Part shown: piece after piece, positions 7,696 through 16,670 of the stretch
How positions within the stretch are numbered: position 1 is the stretch's first letter
Layout of the letters: every line of letters starts with the position of its first letter
NCBI GenBank assembly: GCA_000504425.1
Contig: KI632513.1
Location: 916,970-980,969, forward strand
From: Rhodopseudomonas palustris JSC-3b
GTDB lineage: Bacteria; Pseudomonadota; Alphaproteobacteria; Rhizobiales; Xanthobacteraceae
DNA length: 64,000 nucleotides
Direction of reading: 5' to 3'
Position numbers and translations under genes: made by a program
Notes under the pieces: model-generated
Told to the model about the DNA's origin: nothing
Seen by the model: only the letters and a program-made list of their open reading frames with translations
The model's database searches: none

Positions 7696-9702
7696 ATGCG
7701 GCAGGCATTCTTGCAGGGGGTGGTCGCGGTCCTGATCGTGACGCCTGCGCTGGGCAACGAAATCGCCGTCAAGGCGCCGCCAGCTGCTGCGGGGCTCGAT
7801 CGGTTCGATTGGCGCGGCTTTTACGTGGGCAGTCACTTCAGCCATCTCACCGGCGACTCGCATTGGGCGGCGGCGCAGGGGCCCTCGGGCACGATCGGCT
7901 TGTTCGATATGTTCGATGCGTTCCGCGGCAGCGGCAGCTATGCCCTGGGTTTGCAGGGCGGCTACAATTTCGTGCTGCCCTCGGGATGGCTGCTTGGTGT
8001 CGAAGCCGACATCGTCGCGCCGAATCTGATCCACGGCAGCCAAAGCTTCACGCTGCCGCAAGATGGCACGCGCGAATATCAGACCCGGACCGTGCTGTCG
8101 GGCACGGTGCGCGGCCGGCTTGGTTACGAAGTCCATGGCTGGCTGCCCTATGCCACCGCGGGTTTCGCGTGGAGCTATGATCGGCTGCACTGGAATAATC
8201 CGGCCGCCGATCAGCAAGAGACCGCCTTGCTGTGGCGGCTTGGCTGGGCGGCGGGCGCGGGCGTCGAGGTGCCGCTGGCACCGGCCTGGAGCGCGCGCGT
8301 CGAATATCTGGCGAGCGGCTTTGGCAAGGAAGCCGTCGATTTCCCGGCCGCGCGACAGCGCGTCGAATCCGATCTTATGCTGCACAGCCTGCGGCTGGGG
8401 CTCAACTATCGGATCGGCGAGGATCTCGGCAAAAGCGATATCTTCACCCGCGGGGTCGATGCGCTCGAACTCGATCGCTTCGCGTTTCACGGCCAGACCA
8501 CGCTGACCTGGCAATACGCCTTGCCGTTCCGTTCGCCCTATCGCGGCACCAACAGTCTGGCGCCGAACCATGCCCGCCAGACCTGGGACACCACGCTCTA
8601 TATCGGCACAAAACTGTGGGACGGCGCGGAAGCCTGGGTCAATCCTGAGATCGACCAGGGCTACGGCCTGAGCGGCACCTATGGCGTCGCGGCTTTTCCG
8701 AGCGCCGAGTCCTACAAGGTCGGGTCCGATTATCCCTATGCCCGGCTGACGCGCTATTTCGTGCGGCAGACCATCGATCTTGGCGGTCCGACTGAAACCA
8801 TTCAGGGCGGTCCGAACCAGTTTGCCGGCAAACAATCGGCTGATCGGGTGGTGATCACCACCGGCAAATTTTCGGTCGGCGATATTTTTGACGTCAACCG
8901 CTATGCCCACGATCCGCGCGTCGACTTCCTGAACTGGGGTCTGGTCGATGCCACCACCTTCGACTACGCCGCCGATGCCTGGGCGTTCACCTATGGCGGT
9001 GCGGTCGAGTGGTACACTGGCGCTTGGACGGTGCGTGCCGGCCTGTTCGATCTGCCGGCGACGCCGAACAGCACCAATCTGGATCCGTCATTCAGCCAAT
9101 TCCAGGTCGTGGGCGAAATCGAACGGCGCTACAATGTCATTGGACGCCCCGGCAAGGTGATGGTCACCGGCTTCCTGAACCGTGCCCGGCTCGGCCGCTT
9201 CGACGAAGCCGTGCAGCAGGGGCAGATCACCGGCACCACGCCGCGCATTGATCTGGTGCGGCGCTACACCAGCAAGACCGGCGTGTCGGCCAATCTCGAG
9301 CAGCAACTGACCGACGATATCGGCATGTTTGCGCGCGCTGGTTTCTCAAGCCCGAACCTTGAGACCAATGCATTCACCGATGCCGACCGCACGCTGTCGG
9401 CAGGGCTCTCGATCTCCGGTCGGCTGTGGGGACGGGCGGACGATACGTTTGGCCTTGGTGGGCTGGTTCACAACATCTCGGCGTCGCGGATCGCTTATCT
9501 CGATGCTGGTGGCATGACCGCGATCATTGGCGATGGTCGTCTGCCCAATCCCGGCAGCGAACGGGTGATCGAGGCCTATTACAGCCTGCCGGTCTATTCC
9601 TGGCGGCTGACGGCCGATTATCAGTATATCGCCAACCCGGCCTACAACCGCGATCGCGGCCCGGTGTCGGTGATCGCAACGCGGCTGCACACTCAGTTCT
9701 GA
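7696..9702 (+). CDS. Outer-membrane fusion: small beta-barrel plus OprB-type carbohydrate porin
   Basis: 668 residues from ATG 7696 (GAGGAG about ten bases upstream). A signal peptide (about 1-20) is followed by a region (about 37-242) that looks like a complete 8-stranded Omp25/RopB-type barrel: it opens FDWRGFYVGSHF, has the usual GLQGGYNFVLPSGWLLGVE repeats, and ends in LRLGLNYRIG, the normal last strand of such proteins. The second part (about 255-668) resembles OprB-family carbohydrate-selective porins (WQYALPFRSPYRGTNSL; DRVVITTGKFSVGDIFD; a final strand at the C-terminus). Sugar or small-solute diffusion is the likely role of the second barrel. It is monocistronic and is followed by other porin genes. 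Domain assignment is by eye and the split point is approximate. Confidence 0.82.
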   Translation: MRQAFLQGVVAVLIVTPALGNEIAVKAPPAAAGLDRFDWRGFYVGSHFSHLTGDSHWAAAQGPSGTIGLFDMFDAFRGSGSYALGLQGGYNFVLPSGWLLGVEADIVAPNLIHGSQSFTLPQDGTREYQTRTVLSGTVRGRLGYEVHGWLPYATAGFAWSYDRLHWNNPAADQQETALLWRLGWAAGAGVEVPLAPAWSARVEYLASGFGKEAVDFPAARQRVESDLMLHSLRLGLNYRIGEDLGKSDIFTRGVDALELDRFAFHGQTTLTWQYALPFRSPYRGTNSLAPNHARQTWDTTLYIGTKLWDGAEAWVNPEIDQGYGLSGTYGVAAFPSAESYKVGSDYPYARLTRYFVRQTIDLGGPTETIQGGPNQFAGKQSADRVVITTGKFSVGDIFDVNRYAHDPRVDFLNWGLVDATTFDYAADAWAFTYGGAVEWYTGAWTVRAGLFDLPATPNSTNLDPSFSQFQVVGEIERRYNVIGRPGKVMVTGFLNRARLGRFDEAVQQGQITGTTPRIDLVRRYTSKTGVSANLEQQLTDDIGMFARAGFSSPNLETNAFTDADRTLSAGLSISGRLWGRADDTFGLGGLVHNISASRIAYLDAGGMTAIIGDGRLPNPGSERVIEAYYSLPVYSWRLTADYQYIANPAYNRDRGPVSVIATRLHTQF

Positions 9703-10166
9703 TCAATCGTTGATATCGGTCAGTCGCGGCATAATCGCCGCGATGTGGGCATCCGCGATTCGCGCTGAGCGGCACAGCGTCCGCGCAATTCGGCGCTGAT
9801 CAAATCGAAGCGTGGTTGCAGAATCTGTGGCTCGCCACCGTCGTGGCAGGTCTGCTGTTAGCAGCGCCGATGCGGCAGGATTGGCCGCATCATTCCGGTC
9901 GCTTCTCTGTCACATTCCGTGGTTTTCGAGCAACGATGGCTGCGCAAAGCATCGCTCGCCGAGGATTTTTACCAAGCTGTCATCTTCCATTGGCTGATCG
10001 CCTCTAGCGTCCGGCGCACGGCAGAGGGGGCACTCTCGAGCACGTATTAAGCCTGCCAGCACTGACCGCCGCACGCGCTGCGGGACGTTGCTCAAGGCTT
10101 GAATCATGACAGGCGAGGGCGGCCGACCTTGGCATCCTCCCGACAGCAACTTGGAGGTTTGACACT
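9703..10166. other. Intergenic region with one stem-loop (464 bases)
   Basis: A perfect 7-bp inverted repeat, TCGCGGC (9724-9730) and GCCGCGA (9737-9743), follows the fusion gene and may act in termination, though no T-run follows. The rest holds no convincing gene; it should contain the promoter of the next porin. Confidence 0.45.
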
Positions 10167-11669
10167 ATGTTGATGCGACACTTCATCATTGGCTCGGCAG
10201 CGAGTCTGCTGACCATCGGCGCCGCGCAGGCGGCTGATCTGCCGCTCAAAGCCAAGGCGGTGGAGTATGTGAAGGTGTGCTCGCTGTATGGCGCGGGCTT
10301 CTATTACATTCCCGGCACCGATACCTGCATCAAGCTCGGCGGTTACACCCGCGCCGAAGTGGCGTTTAACGCCTCCGGCATGACCGCGACCCCGGCCTGG
10401 AACAAGGACGCCGGCCAGGGCAATCGCCTGAAGAACGACTACATCTTCCGTTCGCGTCAGGACCTCAATATCGACACCCGCACGGCCACCGACTATGGCG
10501 TGGTGCGCACCTATTTTGACGCGGTGTTCACCTGGACCAGTGGCGATGCGATCGCCGGTGGCACGCTCGGGGTGTACTTCGCCTTCATCCAGTTCGCCGG
10601 CTTTACCTTCGGTAAGGCGGTGTCGCAGTTCTCGGCGCCGTGGAACGGCACCCCGGGCAACATCACCTCGAACCTGATCGGCGGTGACGACGTCTCCACC
10701 GGCATCAATCAGATTTCGTACACCGCGCAGTTCGGCAACGGCGTGTCGGGCACGATCTCGCTGGAAGATCAGTCGCAGTATCGTCAGGCCCAGGGCGTGT
10801 CTGGTCTGATCAATGTGAACGGGACTGGTTCAGACAACAACGCGGCTTCGTGGCTCGCTGGTGCTGGCCCGGGCACCAACAAGGCGGTTCCTACTTCGTA
10901 TGTTGCAGGCACGCAGATGCCAGACATCGTTGGTCAGCTTCGTGTTGATCAGGCCTGGGGTCTGTTCCAGGTTGCTGCGGCCGCGCACCAGATTCGCGCC
11001 AGCTACTATAACCCGTCGAACGAAACCACCGGACATCCAAGCGACAAGTATGGCTATGCGGTGATGGCCGCGTTGTCGCTGAAGAACCTGCCGACCGGCG
11101 CAGGTGACAGCATTAATATCGACGCCACCTATGCGGATGGTGCGATCCGCTATGTGATCGGCGGTACCAGCCCGAACAACTTCTCGATGTTTGGCGATAC
11201 TGGATTGGTGAATACCTATCAGAGCCTTGCGATTGGCTCAGCGGTGGACGGTGTGTTTGGAACGAACACCGGCATCTACACCACCAAGGCCTGGGGTATC
11301 CGCGGTGCTTTCAACCACAACTGGACTCCGAACTGGACCACCTCGGTGTTCGGCTCCTACAGCTCGGTTGACTTCGGTGGCACTGGTGGAGCGCTCTATA
11401 CTTCTGGCCTGCGCAATGTTGTTGGCGGCACCTTCACCGGCAACCCGAACTTTGACATCATCCAGATCGGTACCCGTACCGCCTGGACCCCGGTCAAGAA
11501 CTTGACCTTCACCGGCGAAGTGATGTGGACCAAGCTGGACCAGAATTACTCCGGCGTTACCGACAACGTAAACGCTGGTGGAACCAAGCCGACCAGCGGT
11601 ATTCGCTCGTACGAGTTCAAGGATCAGGACACCTGGACCGGCGTGATCCGCGCGCAGCGGAACTTCTAA
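10167..11669 (+). CDS. Porin_2 family outer-membrane porin (first paralogue)
   Basis: 500 residues. The signal peptide (1-22, ending GAAQA) is followed by ADLPLKAKAVEYVKVCSLYG, the fixed N-terminus of Bradyrhizobiaceae general porins; the paired Cys of VCSLYG and DTCIKLGG is conserved. The C-terminus ends in FKDQDTWTGVIRAQRNF with the terminal Phe needed for BamA-mediated assembly. The start at ATG 10167 is nine bases from GGAGG (10153-10157); a second in-frame ATG at 10173 is less well placed. These trimeric 16-stranded porins allow general diffusion of small solutes. The next gene is a close paralogue, and differences between the two concentrate in predicted surface loops. A strong hairpin follows the stop. 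Confidence 0.96.
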   Translation: MLMRHFIIGSAASLLTIGAAQAADLPLKAKAVEYVKVCSLYGAGFYYIPGTDTCIKLGGYTRAEVAFNASGMTATPAWNKDAGQGNRLKNDYIFRSRQDLNIDTRTATDYGVVRTYFDAVFTWTSGDAIAGGTLGVYFAFIQFAGFTFGKAVSQFSAPWNGTPGNITSNLIGGDDVSTGINQISYTAQFGNGVSGTISLEDQSQYRQAQGVSGLINVNGTGSDNNAASWLAGAGPGTNKAVPTSYVAGTQMPDIVGQLRVDQAWGLFQVAAAAHQIRASYYNPSNETTGHPSDKYGYAVMAALSLKNLPTGAGDSINIDATYADGAIRYVIGGTSPNNFSMFGDTGLVNTYQSLAIGSAVDGVFGTNTGIYTTKAWGIRGAFNHNWTPNWTTSVFGSYSSVDFGGTGGALYTSGLRNVVGGTFTGNPNFDIIQIGTRTAWTPVKNLTFTGEVMWTKLDQNYSGVTDNVNAGGTKPTSGIRSYEFKDQDTWTGVIRAQRNF

Positions 11670-11680
11670 CCTCAAGGGCA

Positions 11681-11720
11681 AGCCATGCGCTGCATCCGTG
11701 CGGCGCATGGCTCCTATTTT
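11681..11720 (+). terminator. Rho-independent terminator after the first porin
   Basis: Perfect 10-bp stem AGCCATGCGC (11681-11690) with GCGCATGGCT (11703-11712), then CCTATTTT. Confidence 0.75.
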
Positions 11721-12226
11721 GGTGTCTGGTCAATATTTGCTCAGATGCTTTGCCCGCTCTCCATGCCGCGATTCTGCGCTGCAATTGTCCACAGACCTGG
11801 CGGCGATTCGGATAGTTGGGCCAATTGAGTAGTTGTCCGGCGAACCGTGTCCTGAGAGCCACGCTTTCTGATGGCGTTGCGGGCGGAATTGAAAAGCCTC
11901 ATTTAATCATAAGGTTATTGGTGCGGCGCAGCACCTGATCCGTGTTATTTGTGCAACACCGGTTCGAAAACGATGGGCGTGCAACCCTCCAGCACCTTTC
12001 CATTGTTGCGCGTAGTCGGGTGTTGAGTAATTGTCATGCCTGCGACGGAGGGGGGCATCCCGAGGTCGCCCCGTTTAGACGGTTCGCTTACGTCCCTCGC
12101 GTTCAGCGGGTGTGTCCAAAGACGCGAAGCAGACTAGGCGGGCTTTCAGGGGGAGCAGGGAACCAACCTTCGGGACACACCGAGCAGGTTCGGAACCATC
12201 CCTACAGAGCAAACTTGGAGGTTTAC
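11721..12226. other. Inter-porin region and long leader (about 500 bases)
   Basis: No gene is supported. The reading frame of the second porin stays open back to 11942, but the upstream part lacks a ribosome-binding site and would put a signal peptide in the middle of the protein, so it is treated as leader. G-rich tracts near 12047-12080 could form structure in the mRNA. The promoter was not located with confidence. Confidence 0.45.
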
Positions 12227-13750
12227 ATGAAGATGGTTAAGAGCCTTATCCTCGGCTCAGCGGCGGCCCTGGTCGCGATGGGCGGAGCTCAGGCAGCCGA
12301 TCTCCCGTTGAAGGCCAAGGCGGTCGAATACGTGAAGGTCTGCTCGCTGTATGGCGCTGGTTTCTACTATATTCCCGGCACCGATACCTGCATCAAGCTC
12401 GGCGGCTATCTGCGCGCCGACGTGACCTTCAATGGTTCGGGCGCCTACAATGCGCCGGCCTGGGCTGGCGACGCCGGCAAGGGCACTCGCCTGAAGAACG
12501 ATTACATCTTCCGGTCGCGGCAGGACATCAACATCGATACCCGCACCGCCACCGAATACGGTGTGGTTCGCACCTATTTTGACGCGGTGTTCAACTGGAC
12601 CACTGGTTCGGACGCGATCGCCGGCGGTCAGGTTGGCGTGTACTATGCCTTCATCCAGTTCGCCGGGTTCACCATCGGTAAGGCCGTGTCGCAGTTCGAT
12701 ACGCCCTGGACCGGCTACCCGGGCAACAACACTTCGTTCCTGATCGGCGGTTACGACGACGTGACCGGCATCAACCAGATCTCGTATACGATGCAGTTCG
12801 GCAACGGCGTGTCGGCCGCGATCTCGTTGGAAGATCAGAGTGCCTATCTGCAGGGTGGTCTGTATAACGTTAGTACGGTGCCCGCTCTGGTCAGTGGTGT
12901 CAGCCCGGCCGGCTCGCTTTATCTGGCTGGCGTCCCTGGCGTTAATAGCTATGCTGGCGTCCAGGTTCCGGACATCGTCGGGCAAATTCGCGTCGACCAG
13001 GCTTGGGGCTTGTTCCAGGTTTCAGCGGCTGCACATCAGGTGCGTGCCAGCTATTATACGACTGCCACTGGTTCTCTTAGCGAGTCGCTTGGGCATCCGG
13101 GTGACAAGTGGGGCTATGCGGTGCAAGCCGCTCTGTCGCTTAAGAACATCCCGACCGGACCGGGCGACAGCATCAACATCACCGCGACCTATGCTAACGG
13201 TGCCAGCCGTTACGTGATCGGTGGTGTCAGCCCGAATAGCTTTGCAATGTTCGGCAACAGCAGCTCGGTTTATCAGAGCATTGCGTTCGGAACGTCCGCG
13301 GACGGCGTGTTTGGCAACGGCACTGGAATCGAACTGTCCAGCATCTGGGGCGTTCGCGGCGCTTTCAACCACAACTGGAGCCCGACCTGGTCGTCCTCTC
13401 TGTTCGGAGCTTACACCTCTGTTAATTGGGGTTCAGGCGGCTCCAACCTCATCTGTGGTGGGTACGCGCACACGCTCGGCGGTGTGGCGGGTGGCGTAAC
13501 CTTGTCTGGCACCTGCAACCCGGACTTCTCAATCTCCCAGATCGGCACGGTTACGCGCTGGACCCCAGTTCGTGGTCTGACTTTCTCGGGTGAAGTGATG
13601 TATACCCACCTCGACCAGAATAACTCGGGTACCATCACTGGTAGTGCTGGTGGTGGAAAGCCGGGGTCGACCCCTTCGAACCCTGTCTCCTACGAGTTTA
13701 AGGATCAGAACACCTGGTCCGGTCTGCTCCGGGCGCAGCGCACCTTCTAA
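12227..13750 (+). CDS. Porin_2 family outer-membrane porin (second paralogue)
   Basis: 507 residues from ATG 12227, seven bases or fewer after TTGGAGG (12215-12221). Signal peptide (about 1-22, ending GGAQA), then the same ADLPLKAKAVEYVKVCSLYG opening as its neighbour and a C-terminal FKDQNTWSGLLRAQRTF with terminal Phe. Much of the barrel is near-identical to the first paralogue; the differing stretches (for example about residues 205-240 and 400-420) are likely extracellular loops. It has an additional Cys pair in one loop (LICGGY, GTCNPD) that the first paralogue lacks and that could form a disulfide. General diffusion porin; a tandem duplication is the likely origin. A good terminator follows. 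Confidence 0.96.
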   Translation: MKMVKSLILGSAAALVAMGGAQAADLPLKAKAVEYVKVCSLYGAGFYYIPGTDTCIKLGGYLRADVTFNGSGAYNAPAWAGDAGKGTRLKNDYIFRSRQDINIDTRTATEYGVVRTYFDAVFNWTTGSDAIAGGQVGVYYAFIQFAGFTIGKAVSQFDTPWTGYPGNNTSFLIGGYDDVTGINQISYTMQFGNGVSAAISLEDQSAYLQGGLYNVSTVPALVSGVSPAGSLYLAGVPGVNSYAGVQVPDIVGQIRVDQAWGLFQVSAAAHQVRASYYTTATGSLSESLGHPGDKWGYAVQAALSLKNIPTGPGDSINITATYANGASRYVIGGVSPNSFAMFGNSSSVYQSIAFGTSADGVFGNGTGIELSSIWGVRGAFNHNWSPTWSSSLFGAYTSVNWGSGGSNLICGGYAHTLGGVAGGVTLSGTCNPDFSISQIGTVTRWTPVRGLTFSGEVMYTHLDQNNSGTITGSAGGGKPGSTPSNPVSYEFKDQNTWSGLLRAQRTF

Positions 13751-13778
13751 GCGCAGGTCTGAAAGACCTCGATCTTCG

Positions 13779-13811
13779 AAACCCCGGCGGGCAACCTCCG
13801 GGGTTTTCATT
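13779..13811 (+). terminator. Rho-independent terminator after the second porin
   Basis: Perfect 9-bp stem AAACCCCGG (13779-13787) with CCGGGGTTT (13798-13806), ten-base loop, followed by TCATTTTTC. Confidence 0.85.
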
Positions 13812-14134
13812 TTTCAACGTCGAGTCTGGTTGTTGGCGGATGGGACTGGGAGCTACGTGGAAAGTCGAAGAATTCGGATAGTGTCAAACATTAGAGATGC
13901 TTAGTGGCGATTGTTAATGATGAGATGTAAATCGCCCCGGGGCCGACGAATAACGGGCACCTTCCGGGGTAACCCCTGGCTTCCCGATCCATGAGATGGC
14001 TCCCGACCGACGCGTGTAGCTGGGGCAGGACCCGCTGTGCGCCGATTGAGCAGGGAAGGTAGCTGCGAGCATTCCGGTCGCAACGGCTATCGATCAAGCC
14101 GCGACGACGCGGGGCGCTGATCTATAGTCTTTTT
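13812..14134. other. Intergenic region (about 320 bases)
   Basis: Lies between the second porin and the convergent slt gene. No gene, RNA or clear signal was recognised; the final part runs into a dispersed repeat. Confidence 0.4.
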
Positions 14135-14223
14135 GAGCGAAGTGGATCCCAGTTCGGGTCAATAAAACAAGTCAGCACATAAGGTTAGAGCTTCGGTCGA
14201 ATCCATTAGATCCGAAAAAGCTC
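14135..14223 (+). repeat. Dispersed repeat, family A, full-length copy
   Basis: Begins GAGCGAAGTGGAT and ends in an imperfect hairpin GAGCTTCGG (14188-14196) with CCGAAAAAGCTC (14212-14223). A related but degraded left half is at 31409-31467, and a perfected right-half palindrome is at 41906-41947. The motif resembles a repeat I recall as frequent between genes in Bradyrhizobium and Rhodopseudomonas. It ends 15 bases from the slt stop. Confidence 0.6.
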
Positions 14224-14237
14224 AAGCAGCCCCGGCA

Positions 14238-16451
14238 TCAGTCCCCGCCGGCGCCGCGGTGCAAATCGGCCTCGATCTGCAATCTCGTGCCGCCGCCGAA
14301 CCGGGCGCGATAGACCTGCAGATTCTCCATGATCCGCTGCACATAGTTGCGGGTTTCGGAGAATGGGATCAGCTCCACCCAATCAACAGCATCGACTTTG
14401 GGATCGCGCGGGTCGCCATAGCGCTCGATCCATTTGCGCACGCTGCCTCGGCCGGCATTGTAGGCGGCGAAGGTCAGGATGTAGGAGCCGCGATAGTCTT
14501 CCAGCAGTCCGCCGAGTTCAGCGGCACCGAGCGCGGCGTTATAGACCGAGTCTGATTTCAACCGCGCCAGATCAAAAGTGGCGCCATATTTCTTGCAGAC
14601 ATAGCGGCCGGCATCCGGGGTGACCTGCATCAGCCCATAGGCGTTGGCGGGCGACACCACCGCCGGATTGAACGCGCTCTCCTGGCGCGCGATCGAATAG
14701 ATCACGCTGCGATCGACGTCCGGTCCGATCGGCCGGAACTGCGGAATGCCGACCAGCGGATAAGCATAGTGATCGAACGGCAGGCCGCGATTGAGCGCGG
14801 CCTTGCCGACCAGCAGCATGCCGCGGGCATCATTGTTGCGGGCGGCCAGCTCCGCCAGACCCACCAGGGCGTCGGGATCGCCGTTTTCGCCCATGTCGGC
14901 GAAGATCGGCACGGCGATCTCGCGCTCATCGAGCGCGTACAACAATTGCACGGCCCGGACGATCTCGAGCTGGGCACCGCGGCCGCGCAGTGGGCCATTC
15001 AGCTCGATCTGCGGCAGGCCAAGCTTGGCGCGCGCCAGCTGGCCGTAATAGCTGGTCGATTGCTGCGCGGCGGCGGCATAGGCTTGGCGGGCTTCTTGGC
15101 TTCGGCCGGCAGCTTCTGCGGCGCGGCCTTGCCAATAGCCGGCGCGCGCCAGCGCGGTCGGGTTGACGCTGCCGACGCCGATCCGCGCAAAATGCTGCGC
15201 GGCCGTCGCGGGATCATTGAGAAAACGCAGCGCGATCCATCCGGCGGTGAATTCCTGCTCGGTCTTGTAAATGTCGCGCGCCGGCAGTGCCGCGTCACGG
15301 GCGATCAGATAGGCCGACCGATAGTCGCCGACATCGATCATCTTGCGCGCCAAAAGGCGGCGCTCGATCCACCATTCATCGAGATTGTGCAGCCGGCCGG
15401 GGTCGCGCGGCGCGTTCAGCATCAGCCTGGCGGCGTCGGCGAACTCCTCGTCGCGGCGCAGCATCTGAATGCGGGCGAACAGATAGCCGGGATCGCTGCG
15501 CAGTTCGTGCGGCACGGCATCGAGCAATGCTTTGCCGTTCGCGGTCTTGCGCGACATCGCCAGCCGGGCGCGTGCCAGCGCCACATAGCCCGGGCCGAGA
15601 CGACGCGCCGCCCGCAAGGCGCCGTCGCCGTCGCTGCCATAAGCGAGAAAGTCCATGCGCGCTTTGTGATCGCTGCCCGACAGCAGCGCGCCGAAAAACT
15701 CGAGCGCGGTGTTTTCCAGCGTTTCGGACATCGAGTCGCTGCGCCAGGCATCGCGGACCAGCCGCTCGGCTTCGCGGCGATCGCCGCGCGCCAGCAGCGC
15801 CCGCGCCAGCGCCAGTTTGCCCTTGCCGGAAATCGGCGTCTCGTTCTGGAAATAGCCGAGGATGGTGGCGTCGTCGCGCTTGTCGTCCCACAGCGCCGCT
15901 TCGGTGCGGCGCCGCAGGAAGGTCTGCGACGGCCAGCTCGGATTGGCGGCCAGGAACGCGCGATAGCGCTCGACGCTGGCGCCATTGTCATCGCTGCGCA
16001 GGATCAGCCATTCCGCGAGCTTGCGCGCCACCGGATCGGAAATCGCGGCGGCCGCCTGGGTCGCCTCAGTGGGATTGCGCTTGCGCACCAGTTCGATCAC
16101 GCTTTCCAGCGTCTCGACGTCGGCCTGCGAGGTGCTGGTGGTGGCGGCGAGCGCGGCGGGGGCGACATGCTTGGCTGCGGGCCTAGCGGCCGTCACCGCA
16201 TGTTGCCGGGTTGCCGGTTCAAGGGCCGGGGCGCGCGAGGCTGCGGTGGCGAGTGGGGTCTTGTCAGGAACAGCTGCCGGTGTCGCCTGCCGCGCCATGG
16301 GACGGGGTTTGGGCAGCGGGACCTTGGCCGCGGCCGCCGCGTCCAGCGAACAACTCAGCCCGATCAGGAGAGCGAGCGCTGCCGCCGAGCAGTTCAGCGC
16401 CGTTGATGACGCTGCCAGCCCGCCGCTGGGCGGTGACGAAAGAGGGGGCAA
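14238..16451 (-). CDS. slt: Soluble lytic murein transglycosylase (Slt family)
   Basis: 737 residues. Signal peptide within about 1-42 (hydrophobic core AAALALLIGLSCSL), then a Lys/Pro/Ala-rich stretch, a long alpha-superhelical U-domain (about 115-560) and a C-terminal SLT catalytic domain (about 575-720). The catalytic Glu is in SIARQESAFNP, followed by the family motifs YGLMQVTP, AALGAAELGGLL and AAYNAGRGSV. It cleaves peptidoglycan glycan strands to 1,6-anhydro-muropeptides in the periplasm. The start appears to be TTG at 16451, with GAGGA nine bases upstream (16461-16465); the next in-frame ATG would remove the signal peptide. Anhydro-muropeptide recycling is represented elsewhere here by anmK. 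Confidence 0.93.
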   Translation of the reverse strand: MPPLSSPPSGGLAASSTALNCSAAALALLIGLSCSLDAAAAAKVPLPKPRPMARQATPAAVPDKTPLATAASRAPALEPATRQHAVTAARPAAKHVAPAALAATTSTSQADVETLESVIELVRKRNPTEATQAAAAISDPVARKLAEWLILRSDDNGASVERYRAFLAANPSWPSQTFLRRRTEAALWDDKRDDATILGYFQNETPISGKGKLALARALLARGDRREAERLVRDAWRSDSMSETLENTALEFFGALLSGSDHKARMDFLAYGSDGDGALRAARRLGPGYVALARARLAMSRKTANGKALLDAVPHELRSDPGYLFARIQMLRRDEEFADAARLMLNAPRDPGRLHNLDEWWIERRLLARKMIDVGDYRSAYLIARDAALPARDIYKTEQEFTAGWIALRFLNDPATAAQHFARIGVGSVNPTALARAGYWQGRAAEAAGRSQEARQAYAAAAQQSTSYYGQLARAKLGLPQIELNGPLRGRGAQLEIVRAVQLLYALDEREIAVPIFADMGENGDPDALVGLAELAARNNDARGMLLVGKAALNRGLPFDHYAYPLVGIPQFRPIGPDVDRSVIYSIARQESAFNPAVVSPANAYGLMQVTPDAGRYVCKKYGATFDLARLKSDSVYNAALGAAELGGLLEDYRGSYILTFAAYNAGRGSVRKWIERYGDPRDPKVDAVDWVELIPFSETRNYVQRIMENLQVYRARFGGGTRLQIEADLHRGAGGD

Positions 16452-16670
16452 ACCGATCGGTCCTCAGATCTGATTCGATGCGACTACGTTGTCGGCTCAG
16501 ATTGCGACCAAAATGTTGAAATTGCGGTTTCCAAACAGCAACCATGAGGCTGCGGATTGTCGCAGCGTGCATCCTAGCTGGCAGGCTGTCCCGCCAAGAA
16601 TCTTCACCCAATATGACAAGAGCAGCGCCGAACTGGCGCCGCTCTCTCGAAAAATTAAGACGCTACCGGG

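Noticed and set aside
11942-12226. 95-residue N-terminal extension of the second porin
   Set aside because: Signal peptide and Shine-Dalgarno sequence both place the start at 12227.
14769-16406. 545-residue open frame on the plus strand
   Set aside because: Antisense to slt in a high-GC region; no ribosome-binding site and composition of a shadow frame (His, Gln and Arg excess).
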